From Vibrio maritimus (GTDB taxonomy: Bacteria > Pseudomonadota > Gammaproteobacteria > Enterobacterales > Vibrionaceae), in contig BBMT01000008.1 in the NCBI GenBank assembly GCA_000755425.1, forward strand, positions 62,001-126,000: DNA of 64,000 nt, read 5' to 3'. Every line of letters begins with the position of its first letter. Position 1 is the first letter of the stretch. Below the pieces are notes generated by a model that saw only the letters and a program-made list of their open reading frames with translations, ran no database searches and had not been told where the DNA came from. Shown here piece by piece: positions 40,687-50,653 of this stretch. The position numbers were made by a program, and so were the translations under genes.

Positions 40687-41721
40687 ATGACAGCCATAAT
40701 GAATGGACTTGCAGCAGACGGCAAACCGCCTTCACTTTACACCTTGTCGAATGCTTCTGGAATGGAAGTAACGGTGATGGATGTTGGTGCGACATGGCTC
40801 AGTTGTAAGCTCCCTATCGACGATGAAAAACGAGAAGTGCTGTTGGGCGTTGAGACGATGGAGGACTTTGCGCGTCAAAAGGTCTTCTTAGGTGCGACAG
40901 TCGGCCGCTTTGCCAATCGAATCGCTGGTGGAAGGTTTAAGATTGATGGCCACGAGTTTCAAGCCGTGACCAACCAATCAGGCAACTGTTTACACGGCGG
41001 CTTGGATGGCTTTGATAAGCGCCGTTGGAGTTTGGTTGAGAAGAGTGATAACAGTGTTGAGCTCAGTTTAGTTTCAGCCGATGGTGACCAAGGGTTTCCC
41101 GGCGAGCTAATGGTGAGTGTCCGCTATAGCCTTAGTGAACAAAACCAAGTACTTATTGACTACAGTGCGACAACAACCGCGGCAACGCCGGTTAACCTAA
41201 CCAATCACGCTTACTTTAATCTTTTGGGTGCTGAGTCTGAAGAGGATATCTTAGGTCATAGCTTGCAGATTCGTGCTGCGCACTATTTGCCGACACAAGC
41301 GGATGGTATTCCTTTTACAGAACCAGAGGCTGTCGCGGGGACCAGTTTCGATTTCAATATGACCAAGCCCCTTTCGACCCATCTATTGGCCGATGAGCAG
41401 CAACGACAAGCAAATGGGTATGATCATTGTTACGTTTTAGAGAGCCAAGGTAACGAGCCGGTGGCGCGCCTCGTCTCTCCAGACAGTCGTGTTGAAATGA
41501 GCGTCTTCACGACGAAACCAGGAGTGCAGCTGTATACGGGTAACTGGCTAGCGAATACACCTAATCGTCTAGGTGGACTATACAAAGATTATCAAGGGGT
41601 TGCGCTGGAAACTCAGTTTTATCCAGACTCGCCCAATCGCGGCTGGAAAGAGTCAGATGCGATTCTTCGACCTGGCAATCAGTATAAGCACAGTACAAGT
41701 TACGAGTTTGCCATCAAATAA
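40687..41721 (+). CDS. galM: Aldose 1-epimerase (galactose mutarotase)
   Basis: 344 residues, GalM fold. Active-site features: NRIAGGRF, the catalytic His in NQSGNCLHGG, the second His in NLTNHAYFNL, and the catalytic Glu in GVALETQFYPDSPN. AAGAGG precedes the ATG, 31 bases after galK. It interconverts beta- and alpha-galactose so GalK can act. Confidence 0.93.
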   Translation: MTAIMNGLAADGKPPSLYTLSNASGMEVTVMDVGATWLSCKLPIDDEKREVLLGVETMEDFARQKVFLGATVGRFANRIAGGRFKIDGHEFQAVTNQSGNCLHGGLDGFDKRRWSLVEKSDNSVELSLVSADGDQGFPGELMVSVRYSLSEQNQVLIDYSATTTAATPVNLTNHAYFNLLGAESEEDILGHSLQIRAAHYLPTQADGIPFTEPEAVAGTSFDFNMTKPLSTHLLADEQQRQANGYDHCYVLESQGNEPVARLVSPDSRVEMSVFTTKPGVQLYTGNWLANTPNRLGGLYKDYQGVALETQFYPDSPNRGWKESDAILRPGNQYKHSTSYEFAIK

Positions 41722-41727
41722 ACTCGA

Positions 41728-42399
41728 CTATAAATGCCCAGTCTTGACGTAAATAAGCGCACCATCTTCTTTGGTGAAGGGGGTGTGCTTGCTTAGGTGA
41801 GGACTACGGATCCAAGTGCCTTTAGGGTATTCACCATGCTCGTCATAAAAGGTGCCTTCCAGTACCAATATTTCTTCTCCGCCCCAATGCTGGTGGGCAT
41901 TGAACTGGGTATTGGGCGCCCATTTCACTAAGGCAACATGCTCCGCTTCAAATTCATGTAGCGGCATCACAGTAAGCCCATCAACCAATCCCTGATACCA
42001 TGACTGCTTTGATGTATTGATGCAAAACTGAGCTTGGTCTTGCTCATGGAACTGGTGCAGTTTGACGAAAATAGTCGCACCGTCAGAGCCAATTTTCGGC
42101 GTATGTGCGCTGCCAATTGGATTACGGACATAGCTGCCCGCTGGGTATTCGCCGTGCTCATCGGAAAAGGTGCCTTCCAAAACGTAAAACTCTTCACCGC
42201 CGCTATGGGTATGCGCTGAAAACGCGCTGTTTGGCTCATAGTGTACGATGGACGTCACACGTCCCACTTCATCACCAATGCGGTCTAAACGCATGCGACT
42301 TACGCCGGGCATAGGAGAGCCAACCCACTGGTAGTCTGTTGGTCGTATCACTACGCGCTGGTCAAAATCGGCGTTGATTAGAGTTTCCATGCTTTGCAT
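41728..42399 (-). CDS. Double-cupin protein, ChrR-like
   Basis: Two tandem cupin_7 repeats: HTHSGGEEFYVLEGTFSDEHGEYPAGSYVRNPIGSAH and HQHWGGEEILVLEGTFYDEHGEYPKGTWIRSPHLSKH, each quoted only in part as H-x-H-x-G-G-E-E motifs with the distal H. The N-terminal zinc-binding anti-sigma part of full ChrR is absent and no sigma gene is adjacent. AAGGA lies close to ATGs at 42399 and 42390; GTG at 42453 is a further option. Metal-binding is very likely; an anti-sigma role is not supported. Confidence 0.75.
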   Translation of the reverse strand: MQSMETLINADFDQRVVIRPTDYQWVGSPMPGVSRMRLDRIGDEVGRVTSIVHYEPNSAFSAHTHSGGEEFYVLEGTFSDEHGEYPAGSYVRNPIGSAHTPKIGSDGATIFVKLHQFHEQDQAQFCINTSKQSWYQGLVDGLTVMPLHEFEAEHVALVKWAPNTQFNAHQHWGGEEILVLEGTFYDEHGEYPKGTWIRSPHLSKHTPFTKEDGALIYVKTGHL

Positions 42400-42485
42400 T
42401 GTCCTTAGTAAGTTGCCATGAGTGGTACGGATGTCGACGTTGGTATCGATCACATCATATTGTCATATCTATCATAGTTTGAAAC

Positions 42486-42515
42486 TGAAAAGAGCACGAA
42501 TTCGTGCTCTTTTCA
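42486..42515. terminator. Perfect palindrome terminator between copper operon and cupin gene
   Basis: TGAAAAGAGCACGAA followed directly by its complement, centred at 42500/42501, with T-rich flanks. It closes the copper operon on the minus strand. Confidence 0.8.
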
Positions 42516-42536
42516 TAGTGGGCTGAGTCTGGCTGA

Positions 42537-43088
42537 CTATTTAAGAACAATCGTCTTAGTCATACCATCTTCAGCGTGGCCTGGGATATTGCAGGCGAAC
42601 TCAATCTCTTTTTCACCGTGGAAGTGCCAGTTGAGCTGCCCTGCCTTTCCTGGCTTGAGGTACAGGACATTGCCCATGTTGTGATGATCGTGACCCTCTG
42701 TGGGGTTTTCCATCATTTTACGGTGAGCCACTTGCTCGGATGGTGAGCCGATCACAAACTCATGATCGTCTTTGCCTGTGTTCATTACCACAAACTGAAC
42801 TACATCGTTCGGTTTGATTTCGACATCACGTTTGAATGAGATGGTCATGTCATCTTTGAGAATGACGTGTACCACCTTGTCAGGTTTTGCGCCTGGGGCA
42901 GGCATGCCGACAGCAGACATACCTTCCATGTTCATCATGCCATGATCCATTTTGCTGTGGTCCATTTTACTGTGATCCATCGTGTCATGATTCATAGAAC
43001 CGTGATCCATTTTTGAATGATCCATACCATCAGCAAAGCTTTGTGTGGCAATTAATGTCATGGTTAGTGCGATGAGTGTCTTTTTCAT
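42537..43088 (-). CDS. Periplasmic cupredoxin, Met/His-rich (CopI-like)
   Basis: 183 residues: signal peptide ending SFA, then a run of MDHSKMDHGSMNHD-type repeats (about residues 20-55), then a cupredoxin domain with the type-1 copper ligands His in DDHEFVIG, Cys in FACNIPGHAEDGM, His in IPGH and Met in DGM. It probably binds and oxidises or buffers periplasmic copper. AAGGA precedes the ATG. It is the last gene of the cus-like operon. Confidence 0.88.
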   Translation of the reverse strand: MKKTLIALTMTLIATQSFADGMDHSKMDHGSMNHDTMDHSKMDHSKMDHGMMNMEGMSAVGMPAPGAKPDKVVHVILKDDMTISFKRDVEIKPNDVVQFVVMNTGKDDHEFVIGSPSEQVAHRKMMENPTEGHDHHNMGNVLYLKPGKAGQLNWHFHGEKEIEFACNIPGHAEDGMTKTIVLK

Positions 43089-43172
43089 TTTGATGTCCTT
43101 TTGTGGCTTGCACCTGCCGTCTCTGTACTTTCAAGGGACTGTACTTTCAAGCGACAAGCAGGTGCGAGCTAG

Positions 43173-46100
43173 TTAGCGTTTGATATCTTTAGATTTCCAA
43201 AGTTTATAGATGGCAGGCAGTACCAATAGCGTGAGCAACAGTGCCGAAGCCATACCACCTATCATTGGTGCTGCAATACGCTGCATCACCTCAGAGCCGG
43301 TTCCGGAGCCATACATAATGGGGATAAGGCCAATTATGACCGTCAATACGGTCATCATGACCGGTCGTACGCGAAGGCCTGCGCCTTCTCGGATTGCTTC
43401 AGTCAGCATGTCTGCGGTCAGTGGTGTACGGTCTTGCTCGGCAGAGAGCTTTCGTCCATGCCAAGCTTGATTGATGTAGACCAACATAATGACACCAATC
43501 TCAACCGCGACGCCCGCAAGCGCGATAAAGCCCACGCCAACTGCGATTGAGAAGTTGTAGCCAAGGTAATGCATGAGCCATAGGCCACCGACCATCGCGA
43601 GTGGCAAGGTGCCCATGATGACGAGTACCTCACCCACTCGGCGAAAGCTTAAATAGAGCAACAGCATGATGATGGCGAGCGTAATGGGGATCACGACACC
43701 AAGGCGCTGTTTGGCGCGCTCCATGTATTCGTATTGACCGGACCATGCCAGTGAATAGCCAGACGGTAACACCAGCTTTTCCGCGACCACTTGCTGCGCT
43801 TCATTGACATAGGAGCCGAGATCGCGCTCGGCAATGTCGACAAATACCCAGCCATTCGGGCGTGCATTTTCGGTCTTGATCATCGGTGGTCCATCTTCAT
43901 ATCGAATATCTGCCACATCGGCGAGTGCGATACGTGCACCGGCCGGGGTAACTAGGGGCAGGTTTTGCAGTTTGACCACTGAGTTACGATAGTCCTGCGG
44001 GTAGCGCACGTTAATTGGGTAACGTTCGAGACCTTCGACGGTTTCGCCCACATTCATGCCGCCAACGGCTGTAGATATGACTTGTTGAACGTCACTGACA
44101 TTCAGCCCGTAGCGCGCGGCTGATAGACGTTTAATGTCAATGGTGACGTAACGGCCTCCAGCTACTCGCTCGGCATAGACCGAAACGGTGCCCGCGATGT
44201 CATTGATAATGGGCTCAAGGTTGGCACCAATCTCTTCAATCACACTAAGTTCAGGTCCTGCGATCTTAATCCCAATAGGGTCTTGATACCGGTAGCGAGC
44301 ATATCGATGCGGGTTTTGATTGGCATCACCCAAGCGTTCGTTAGACCCGGGAACTGAACTAGATCGTCAAACTCTTTGCGAAGCGACTCGGTGGTCACAC
44401 CTTCGCGCCACTCATCTCTCGGCTTGAGCTGTATGGTGGTCTCAATCATGGTGAGAGGCGCAGGATCGGTAGCCGTTTCCGCGCGGCCAATCTTACCCCA
44501 CACGGTTTCAACCTCAGGGATGGTCTTGATGAGCTTATTGGTTTGTTGCAACAGCTCGCGTGCTTTACCAATTGAAATGCCGGGATAGGTGGTCGGCATG
44601 TACATCAAGTCGCCTTCATCAAGCGGTGGAATAAATTCGCTGCCCAGTTTAGACGTCGGGTAGTAAGCAGAACCTAGTAAACCCAAAGCGATGATGATCA
44701 TGGTTTTCGGGTAACGAAGGCTTAAGTTAAGCATCGGCCGATAAAGGCCAATTAGTGCTTTGTTGACTGGGTTTTTGTGCTCTGGGAGTACTTTGCCGCG
44801 AATGAAGTAACCCATGAGTACAGGCACTAACGTGATCGCTAGACCTGCTGCCGCCGCCATGGCGTAGGTTTTGGTGTAAGCCAGTGGCGAGAACATTTTG
44901 CCCTCTTGGCCTTCAAGGGCGAAAACGGGCACGAAGCTGAGCGTAATGATGAGCAGTGAGAAAAATAGCGGCGCACCGACTTCCTCTGCCGCTTTACTGA
45001 TCACTTGCCAGCGGTTTTGGTCGTTGAGCGGGGTTTTCTCTATATGCTTGTGCACGTTTTCTATCATCACGATCGCCCCATCGACCATCGCGCCGATAGC
45101 GATGGCAATGCCACCTAGTGACATGATGTTGGCGTTGATGCCTTGCCAATGCATGACGATGAAGGCGCACAGAATCCCCACTGGCAAGCTAATGGCAATG
45201 ACAATTGAGGAGCGGATGTGAAACAAAAACAGTGCACACACAATCGCGACCACGATGAACTCTTCGGCGAGTTTATTCCAAAGGTTGTCTACCGCGGCAT
45301 TGATAAGCGTTGAGCGATCGTAGGTAGCGACAATTTCAACGCCTTCCGGCAAACTACGCTGCAAGTCATCAAGCTTGGCTTTGATGTTGTCGATAACTTC
45401 ACTGGCGTTTTCACCAAAACGCATCACAATCACGCCGCCTACCGCTTCACCTTCACCATTAAACTCTGAAATCCCACGACGCATTTGTGGGCCAAGATTA
45501 ATGTCGCAATGTCGCCAAGGAGCAAAGGTGTGCCTTTACCTGTAACTTTGAGTGGCAGTGCTCGAATGTCTTCAATGCTGGTGAGGTAGCCTGTGGTGCG
45601 AACCATGTACTCCGCTTCTGCCACTTCAATGACTGAAGCCCCGCTTTCTTGGTTACCGTTTTTAATAGCGGCATTCACTTGCTGAAGTGTTAAATCGTAT
45701 GCACGCAGCTTAGCGGGATCGATTTGCACCTGGTATTGCTTCACCATGCCGCCTACTGTGCTACTTCAGATACGCCATCGACGGTTTGCAGCTCGTATTT
45801 TAAGAACCAGTCTTGTAGGCTGCGCAGCTCCGCGAGGTCGTGTTGTCCCGTAGTATCTTGCAGTACATAGCTGTATATCCAGCCGACTCCTGTTGCATCA
45901 GGGCCAAGCGTTGGTTTGGCTTGCGAAGGCAGTTTGGGTGCTACTTGGCTGAGATATTCCAGTACCCGTGAACGTGCCCAATACATGTCAGTATCATCAT
46001 TGAAGATGATGTAGACATAGGAGTCACCAAAGAACGAATAACCGCGAACGGTTTCTGCGCCCGGTACCGCGAGCATGGCCGTTGTGAGTGGGTAAGTCAC

Positions 46101-46292
46101 CTGATCTTCGACGACTTGAGGAGCCTGTCCCGGGTAGCTGGTCTTGATGATCACCTGTACATCGGACAGATCAGGTATGGCGTCTACCGGGGTATTTTTG
46201 ACGCTGTAAAGGCCGGCTAATGTTAAGAAGCAGCTCGCCACCAACACCAGAAATCGGTTGTTGATAGACCAGCGAATAATCGCTCCAATCAT
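43173..46292 (-). CDS. cusA: CusA-type RND copper/silver efflux pump (three frameshifts)
   Basis: About 1040 residues. HME-RND features: DLSDVQVIIKTSYPGQAPQVVEDQVTYPL in part, GGIAIAIGAMVDGAIVMIEN with the transmembrane acidic residues, and methionines in MYWARSRVLEYLS and later loops. Lost bases: near 45758 (VATVGGMVKQYQ), near 45492 (ILGPQMRRGISE) and near 44278 (GIKTPIGIKIAG). The start overlaps the cusB stop (ATGA), with GGAGGAG upstream. It drives Cu(I)/Ag(I) out through CusB and the outer-membrane channel. Confidence 0.93.
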
Positions 46293-48001
46293 GGCTGTTC
46301 TCCTCCATGTTTGAGCTCAGACAAGATAAATTCACTGCCTTGTTTCTTAATCAAAAAGCGCGCGGTATCACCCTCTTCAAATCCAGTGAAATCAACATTG
46401 CCATCTGTAGAGAAGTTCATCTCTCCCGACTGCCAGTTCCACTCCGGAACGTTACTGTGCTCAATAGTGATCATGCCAAAATCAGCCATTAGCATAGAGA
46501 TGTTGCCAGTGACCCAGATCTCGGTGGGCATAGGGTTCTCACTAGGATTGATAGCCGTGACCTTGTATTGACCATTGGGCGTTTTGGCCATTTCAAACTC
46601 GATGTGTTGACCTGCTGCAAGTCTATCCATCGCGACGTCTGGCTCGACGTTGAAATCCATCACCATGCCTGGCCAGTTCCATTCAGGTACCGGCTGATGA
46701 TTGATGGTTAACATAGCGTGCCCCGCCATCACATTGGTGATCTCACCTTTTGCCCACACAGTTTCAGCCGGAGGCTCTACGCCATTGATACGAGACAAAT
46801 CAGCGCTTTGACTAGACTCTGAGTCGAGCATGAACTGTGCTGATGTCACTACGATGTCTTCTGTGGTTAATCCTTCTAGCACCTCAATACGGTCACTGGC
46901 TTCACGACCGACACGGATGCGAGCAGAGCGGTATTTTCCGTCACCTTCTGACAGAACAACTCGGCTCATCCCACCTGAGCGAATTACCGCTGAGCGCGGG
47001 ATTGTCAGCACAGCCTCATCGGTTTGCGGTTGCAAAGCGATATTGGCGAACATGTTCGGTTTGAGCTGAAAATCCGGGTTGTCGAATTTGAGTCTAACGC
47101 GCAGGGTACGAGTGGATGGGTCTAGGATCGGATAGACATAGTCGACTTCACCTTGCCATTCTTTGCCCGGAATAGCATCCAACGTCATGACTGCGCTGCT
47201 GCCGCTTTTTATCCATTCGGCTTGGCGCTCAAACACCTCAGCATCGACCCATACTTGGTCGATAGGACCAGCGCTGATCACTGATTGCGATGGGGACAAG
47301 TAACCGCCCTCGCGTACATTGAGCGTTGCGACGACACCACTGCCGAATGCTTTGATATCGATGGTTTGCGATGCTCTACCTTGCCGCACAATTTCGCGTA
47401 TTTGCGCTTTGTCGACACCAAGGGTTATCAGGCGCTCGGTCGCCCCTTTGATAAGAGAGTTTCGCTTAGTTCGATAGGCATTGAGTAGCTCCTCTTGCGC
47501 CTTAACAAGCTCTGGCGAGTAAAGTTTAAATAGCACGTCACCTCTATTGACTCGTTCCCCCACGGCATTGATGTAAAGCTTTTCTACCCAACCTGCGACA
47601 CGTACGTTGGTTTGCCAGAGACGGCTTTCATCAAAGGCGATGTAACCGACGGTAGCAATCCGTGGCGACAGTTTTTGTTTCTCGACGGAGGCGGTTTTTA
47701 CACCCAAATTATTCTCCACAGCCGGGTCAATTTTGACTGTGCCTGGTTTGTCATTCGCGCCATTGAGGTCATCGGCGTAGACTGGGATAAGATCCATACC
47801 CATTGGAGAATTACCTGGTTGGTCGCGCTTGTAATTGGGATCCATAGGTGCGACCCAGTAAAGCGGTTCATTGGCATCGCTACTAGTTCCAGTTTGTGAT
47901 GACATAGCACTCATCGAGTGTGCGCCGAAATACTGCGTTCCCACTATTCCCAGACCCGCACCAACGGCCAGCGCCAATAGGGCGACATTTCGTGTTTTCA
48001 T
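46289..48001 (-). CDS. cusB: CusB-type adaptor with two C-terminal CusF-like domains
   Basis: 570 residues, against about 400 for E. coli CusB. After the N-terminal anchor comes a heavy-metal-binding-like segment (YWVAPMDPNYKRDQPGNSPMGMDL), then the adaptor core (to about residue 400), then two CusF-like modules. The first keeps the copper set H, W, M, M (NHQPVPEWNWPGMVMDF); the second keeps H and W but has WQSGEMNF, losing one Met. A fused chaperone would hand Cu(I) straight to the pump. AAGGGAAAC precedes the ATG. Confidence 0.9.
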   Translation of the reverse strand: MKTRNVALLALAVGAGLGIVGTQYFGAHSMSAMSSQTGTSSDANEPLYWVAPMDPNYKRDQPGNSPMGMDLIPVYADDLNGANDKPGTVKIDPAVENNLGVKTASVEKQKLSPRIATVGYIAFDESRLWQTNVRVAGWVEKLYINAVGERVNRGDVLFKLYSPELVKAQEELLNAYRTKRNSLIKGATERLITLGVDKAQIREIVRQGRASQTIDIKAFGSGVVATLNVREGGYLSPSQSVISAGPIDQVWVDAEVFERQAEWIKSGSSAVMTLDAIPGKEWQGEVDYVYPILDPSTRTLRVRLKFDNPDFQLKPNMFANIALQPQTDEAVLTIPRSAVIRSGGMSRVVLSEGDGKYRSARIRVGREASDRIEVLEGLTTEDIVVTSAQFMLDSESSQSADLSRINGVEPPAETVWAKGEITNVMAGHAMLTINHQPVPEWNWPGMVMDFNVEPDVAMDRLAAGQHIEFEMAKTPNGQYKVTAINPSENPMPTEIWVTGNISMLMADFGMITIEHSNVPEWNWQSGEMNFSTDGNVDFTGFEEGDTARFLIKKQGSEFILSELKHGGEQP

Positions 48002-48018
48002 TATTGTTTCCCTTAAAT

Positions 48019-49407
48019 CTATGGTTGTTTTGTTGATGACGGCTGAGAAATAACAGGCGTTTCTGCGTGGTATTCGAATCCACCAAGGAAATACGCCAAG
48101 TTGCTACTTACAATGTTGAGGTCTGTCTCCAACCGCAGCGCTTCAATTTCAATGGCTAGCTCATCACTGGAGGCGGTGATTACATCGCTAAACTGCGCAG
48201 TATTGTTCTCGTAGCCTCGCTCTACAGCACGAGTGCGTGCTTTGGCTTGGGGTAATAAGCTTTGTTGATAGCGCTCAAAGCGTTCGCTGAGGTTTTGTCT
48301 ATCCATAATCAGCGCGTTAACCTTGGCATTCATTTGAGCCAACAACGCATCTTTGCTCGACTTCGATGCGACCACTTGGTACTGGGCGGCCGCATGGTTC
48401 TTGTCTTGTCGATTACCGGTGAATAAGGGAATGTCCATGGTGAAGTAGGCACTCAGGAGATCGGGCGCAGGGGCGCCACGCATGTTGGGAGCTTGGCGAT
48501 GGGCATACATGGCTTCAACACCAAATTGGGGCTTGTAGGCCTCTTCGGCAATCGAAACCTGAGTCTCATTGGCAGCAATTTGAATGTCGGCCATTTGCGC
48601 CATGGGGTGCTGGTTAAGTAAGTTGAAATAGCCAGAGCCACTTTGGCTAGACAATTGCTGTTCAAGACGTCCCCAATCAGTTGCGATATTGGCGTCAAGA
48701 TCTGAGCTTTGGTTTAACCAACCTGAACCCAGCCATTCTGAAAGCTGAGATAGCAACCGACTTTGCATTTGCTTATTGGCGTGCAACTTGTCATCGAGTT
48801 GACTGACTTGTAGCTGACTACGAATCAAATCTTGGGACTCGCTGTGGCCAATGGCGTAGTTGGTTTGAATGAATCGCTCCATTTCTACCATTAGGGAGCG
48901 CTTTTCTTTCAGTACGCGCTCAGAGTGCTGCTGAAAGCCAAGTTCAAGCCATAGCTGAGTAATGCTATTTGCAATATCCAGCTCTCGGACTTTTACTTGA
49001 AGCTCAATACCATCAGCTTGTTGCTGGGCTTTCTTGTTTTGCAGATCAAGCGTATCGCCGCGGCCAAACTGCTGCATCATACCGACCGAAATATTCGTCA
49101 TTGGATCTTGGTCGAACCGAAAACTGTCTGTCGGTAAACCGCCGACCCCAACCTTGAGTACCGGATCTTTCAGCGTTGAGCTGGCAATACCGGTATCTCG
49201 CATCGCCCGAGATTGGGCGTGATACTGAGTACGATTGGCATCGTTGGTGATCGCCATGTTGATTAATGTATCCAGCGATAACGCCTGTGCGCTCGCTTGA
49301 GAGTGCTGTGTTGCTCCTACGCTGCTTGTCGCTTGTGCAGCGGGTGCGAGTAGAACGATCGCACTTACAGCCAGTGCCATCGGATGTTTGATTATTTTCA
49401 CGATCAT
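48019..49407 (-). CDS. cusC: TolC-family outer-membrane channel of the copper efflux system
   Basis: About 462 residues with a signal peptide (ALAVSAIVLLAPAAQA) and long helical coiled coils with paired repeats, typical of OEP proteins: LDTLINMAITNDANRTQYHAQ and later ALDAL-type helices. No lipobox, unlike E. coli CusC. Start at ATG 49407; a TTG at 49413 is possible. It forms the exit duct for CusAB. Between this gene and cusB are 17 bases. Confidence 0.85.
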   Translation of the reverse strand: MIVKIIKHPMALAVSAIVLLAPAAQATSSVGATQHSQASAQALSLDTLINMAITNDANRTQYHAQSRAMRDTGIASSTLKDPVLKVGVGGLPTDSFRFDQDPMTNISVGMMQQFGRGDTLDLQNKKAQQQADGIELQVKVRELDIANSITQLWLELGFQQHSERVLKEKRSLMVEMERFIQTNYAIGHSESQDLIRSQLQVSQLDDKLHANKQMQSRLLSQLSEWLGSGWLNQSSDLDANIATDWGRLEQQLSSQSGSGYFNLLNQHPMAQMADIQIAANETQVSIAEEAYKPQFGVEAMYAHRQAPNMRGAPAPDLLSAYFTMDIPLFTGNRQDKNHAAAQYQVVASKSSKDALLAQMNAKVNALIMDRQNLSERFERYQQSLLPQAKARTRAVERGYENNTAQFSDVITASSDELAIEIEALRLETDLNIVSSNLAYFLGGFEYHAETPVISQPSSTKQP

Positions 49408-49486
49408 TTCCAAACTACGTGCCTGTATAACAGGCGCGATAAAACGTCTCCCAACTAGGGTTGGGCATTAGCGTGTGTTGGAATGA

Positions 49487-49873
49487 TTACGCCGAGGGTG
49501 GGCGCTCGAGGTGTTCGATTCTATTGATCGTTTGCGTGAATGGGTCTACAGAGCGCTTGGAGAAGCGAGCGTGGCCTTCGCTTGGAAGCAAGACAAAGGG
49601 GGCAAAGCCTAAGGTAGTGCCACACATTGTGGTGCAACAGGTGGTGTGGGAGTCGGGCTCTGCGCTAGCGCACTGACTGTTATCTGCAATGTCCGGTGTT
49701 GGACTCGTGCTGTGATGTGCGTGATGGGGCGCTGTCTGGGTCATACCACAAGACATGGATGCATCGGTCTTATGCATTGCCATCGCAGGAGCGCTGGTGA
49801 CAAACGTTGAAACAACGAGTGCAAGCAAGCTCACGAATGTGATCCACGATTTGTTAGCGATAATGGCGTGCAT
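49487..49873 (-). CDS. Small exported Cys/His/Met-rich protein, first gene of copper operon
   Basis: About 128 residues; AAAGG lies six bases before the ATG at 49873. The signal peptide ends APAMA. The mature part has MSCGMTQTAPHHAHH, TTCCTTMCG and other Cys/His groups that could bind Cu(I). It sits directly behind the MerR-type copper promoter and 80 bases before the channel gene. I do not recognise a named family; a metal-sequestering or sensing role is inferred from composition and position. Confidence 0.7.
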   Translation of the reverse strand: MHAIIANKSWITFVSLLALVVSTFVTSAPAMAMHKTDASMSCGMTQTAPHHAHHSTSPTPDIADNSQCASAEPDSHTTCCTTMCGTTLGFAPFVLLPSEGHARFSKRSVDPFTQTINRIEHLERPPSA

Positions 49874-49900
49874 ACAGAACCTTTTTAACAAGATTCGCTA

Positions 49901-49931
49901 AAGATAAAGGTTACCCCTAGGGTAAGGTCAA
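49901..49931 (-). promoter_or_regulatory. MerR/CueR-type copper promoter
   Basis: On the minus strand: -35 TTGACC, a 19-bp spacer, and -10 TATCTT. Within the spacer is the dyad TTACCC-TAG-GGGTAA, as in CueR promoters, whose long 19-bp spacing needs the bent DNA made by the metal-bound activator. It drives the small protein, cusC, cusB, cusA and the cupredoxin. Confidence 0.75.
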
Positions 49932-50029
49932 CAGCGAAATCTGCTTTTTGGGTTGCTCGATCAATAATTGTACAAAGTATAGTTTATCGGTTTTTTAGAG
50001 CTCTTAGTCGCAGCGACTACGTTTCCTAG

Positions 50030-50275
50030 TTATTGATTTGACGTTGAAAGTTGGGAAATCAGAGTTTCTCGTCTTAGCTCCAATATTTCTTCAATCAACT
50101 TTTCTTGTGCATTGAGACCAAAATGTTCAGCGTAGCGTTTTACCTTCTGAATTTGGCTCGGGTCGAGTTGATAGACCTCGCGTTTGAGTTTTGATCGCGC
50201 TTCACTCTTTATTAAGCCTTGGGATTGCATAAGACGCATGATGGTCGCGTCCATAGGGTGTTTATGTTGCTGCAT
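50030..50275 (-). CDS. Small basic hypothetical protein
   Basis: 81 residues, predicted mostly helical (VYQLDPSQIQKVKRYAEHFGLNAQEKLIEEILELRRETLI shown in part), with many Lys/Arg and Glu. No signal peptide and no recognised domain. The RBS is weak; the frame runs from ATG at 50275. It lies between the copper operon and chitinase gene without a clear partner. Confidence 0.45.
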   Translation of the reverse strand: MQQHKHPMDATIMRLMQSQGLIKSEARSKLKREVYQLDPSQIQKVKRYAEHFGLNAQEKLIEEILELRRETLISQLSTSNQ

Positions 50276-50653
50276 AGCGTTCGTTTAACCTGTCGAGTGA
50301 CGTTGGTTGCAAATGAATGTTCGCGATGCAAGATAGTGATAAAGTGTGACAGCTGTATTGCAAGGTGTTGAATAAACGTTTGATTTTTTTGAGTCAGTTA
50401 CAGGGCACTAATACCGTGTACAACCAACGATTTTTTCAATACTTGAACTTATTTCCAGTTAATAATTAACTCTCTATAGTGTTGCAGTTATTTTGTGAAA
50501 TCTCCCGCATCTGATCATTATTATTGACCTTTAGCCAGATAATTTTCCTGTGTGCTGCTAGCATATTTTTAGCTGATAAATAACGAAATGGTCTCTTTTC
50601 GCTCTTTTTTAGCTCGTGAAACAGAACGATATTCTCTTATAAAGGTAAAATTT
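50276..50653. other. Intergenic region upstream of chitinase, 378 bp
   Basis: AT-rich, no supported gene. It should hold the chitinase promoter and its chitin or catabolite control sites, but I cannot identify a confident box. Confidence 0.35.
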
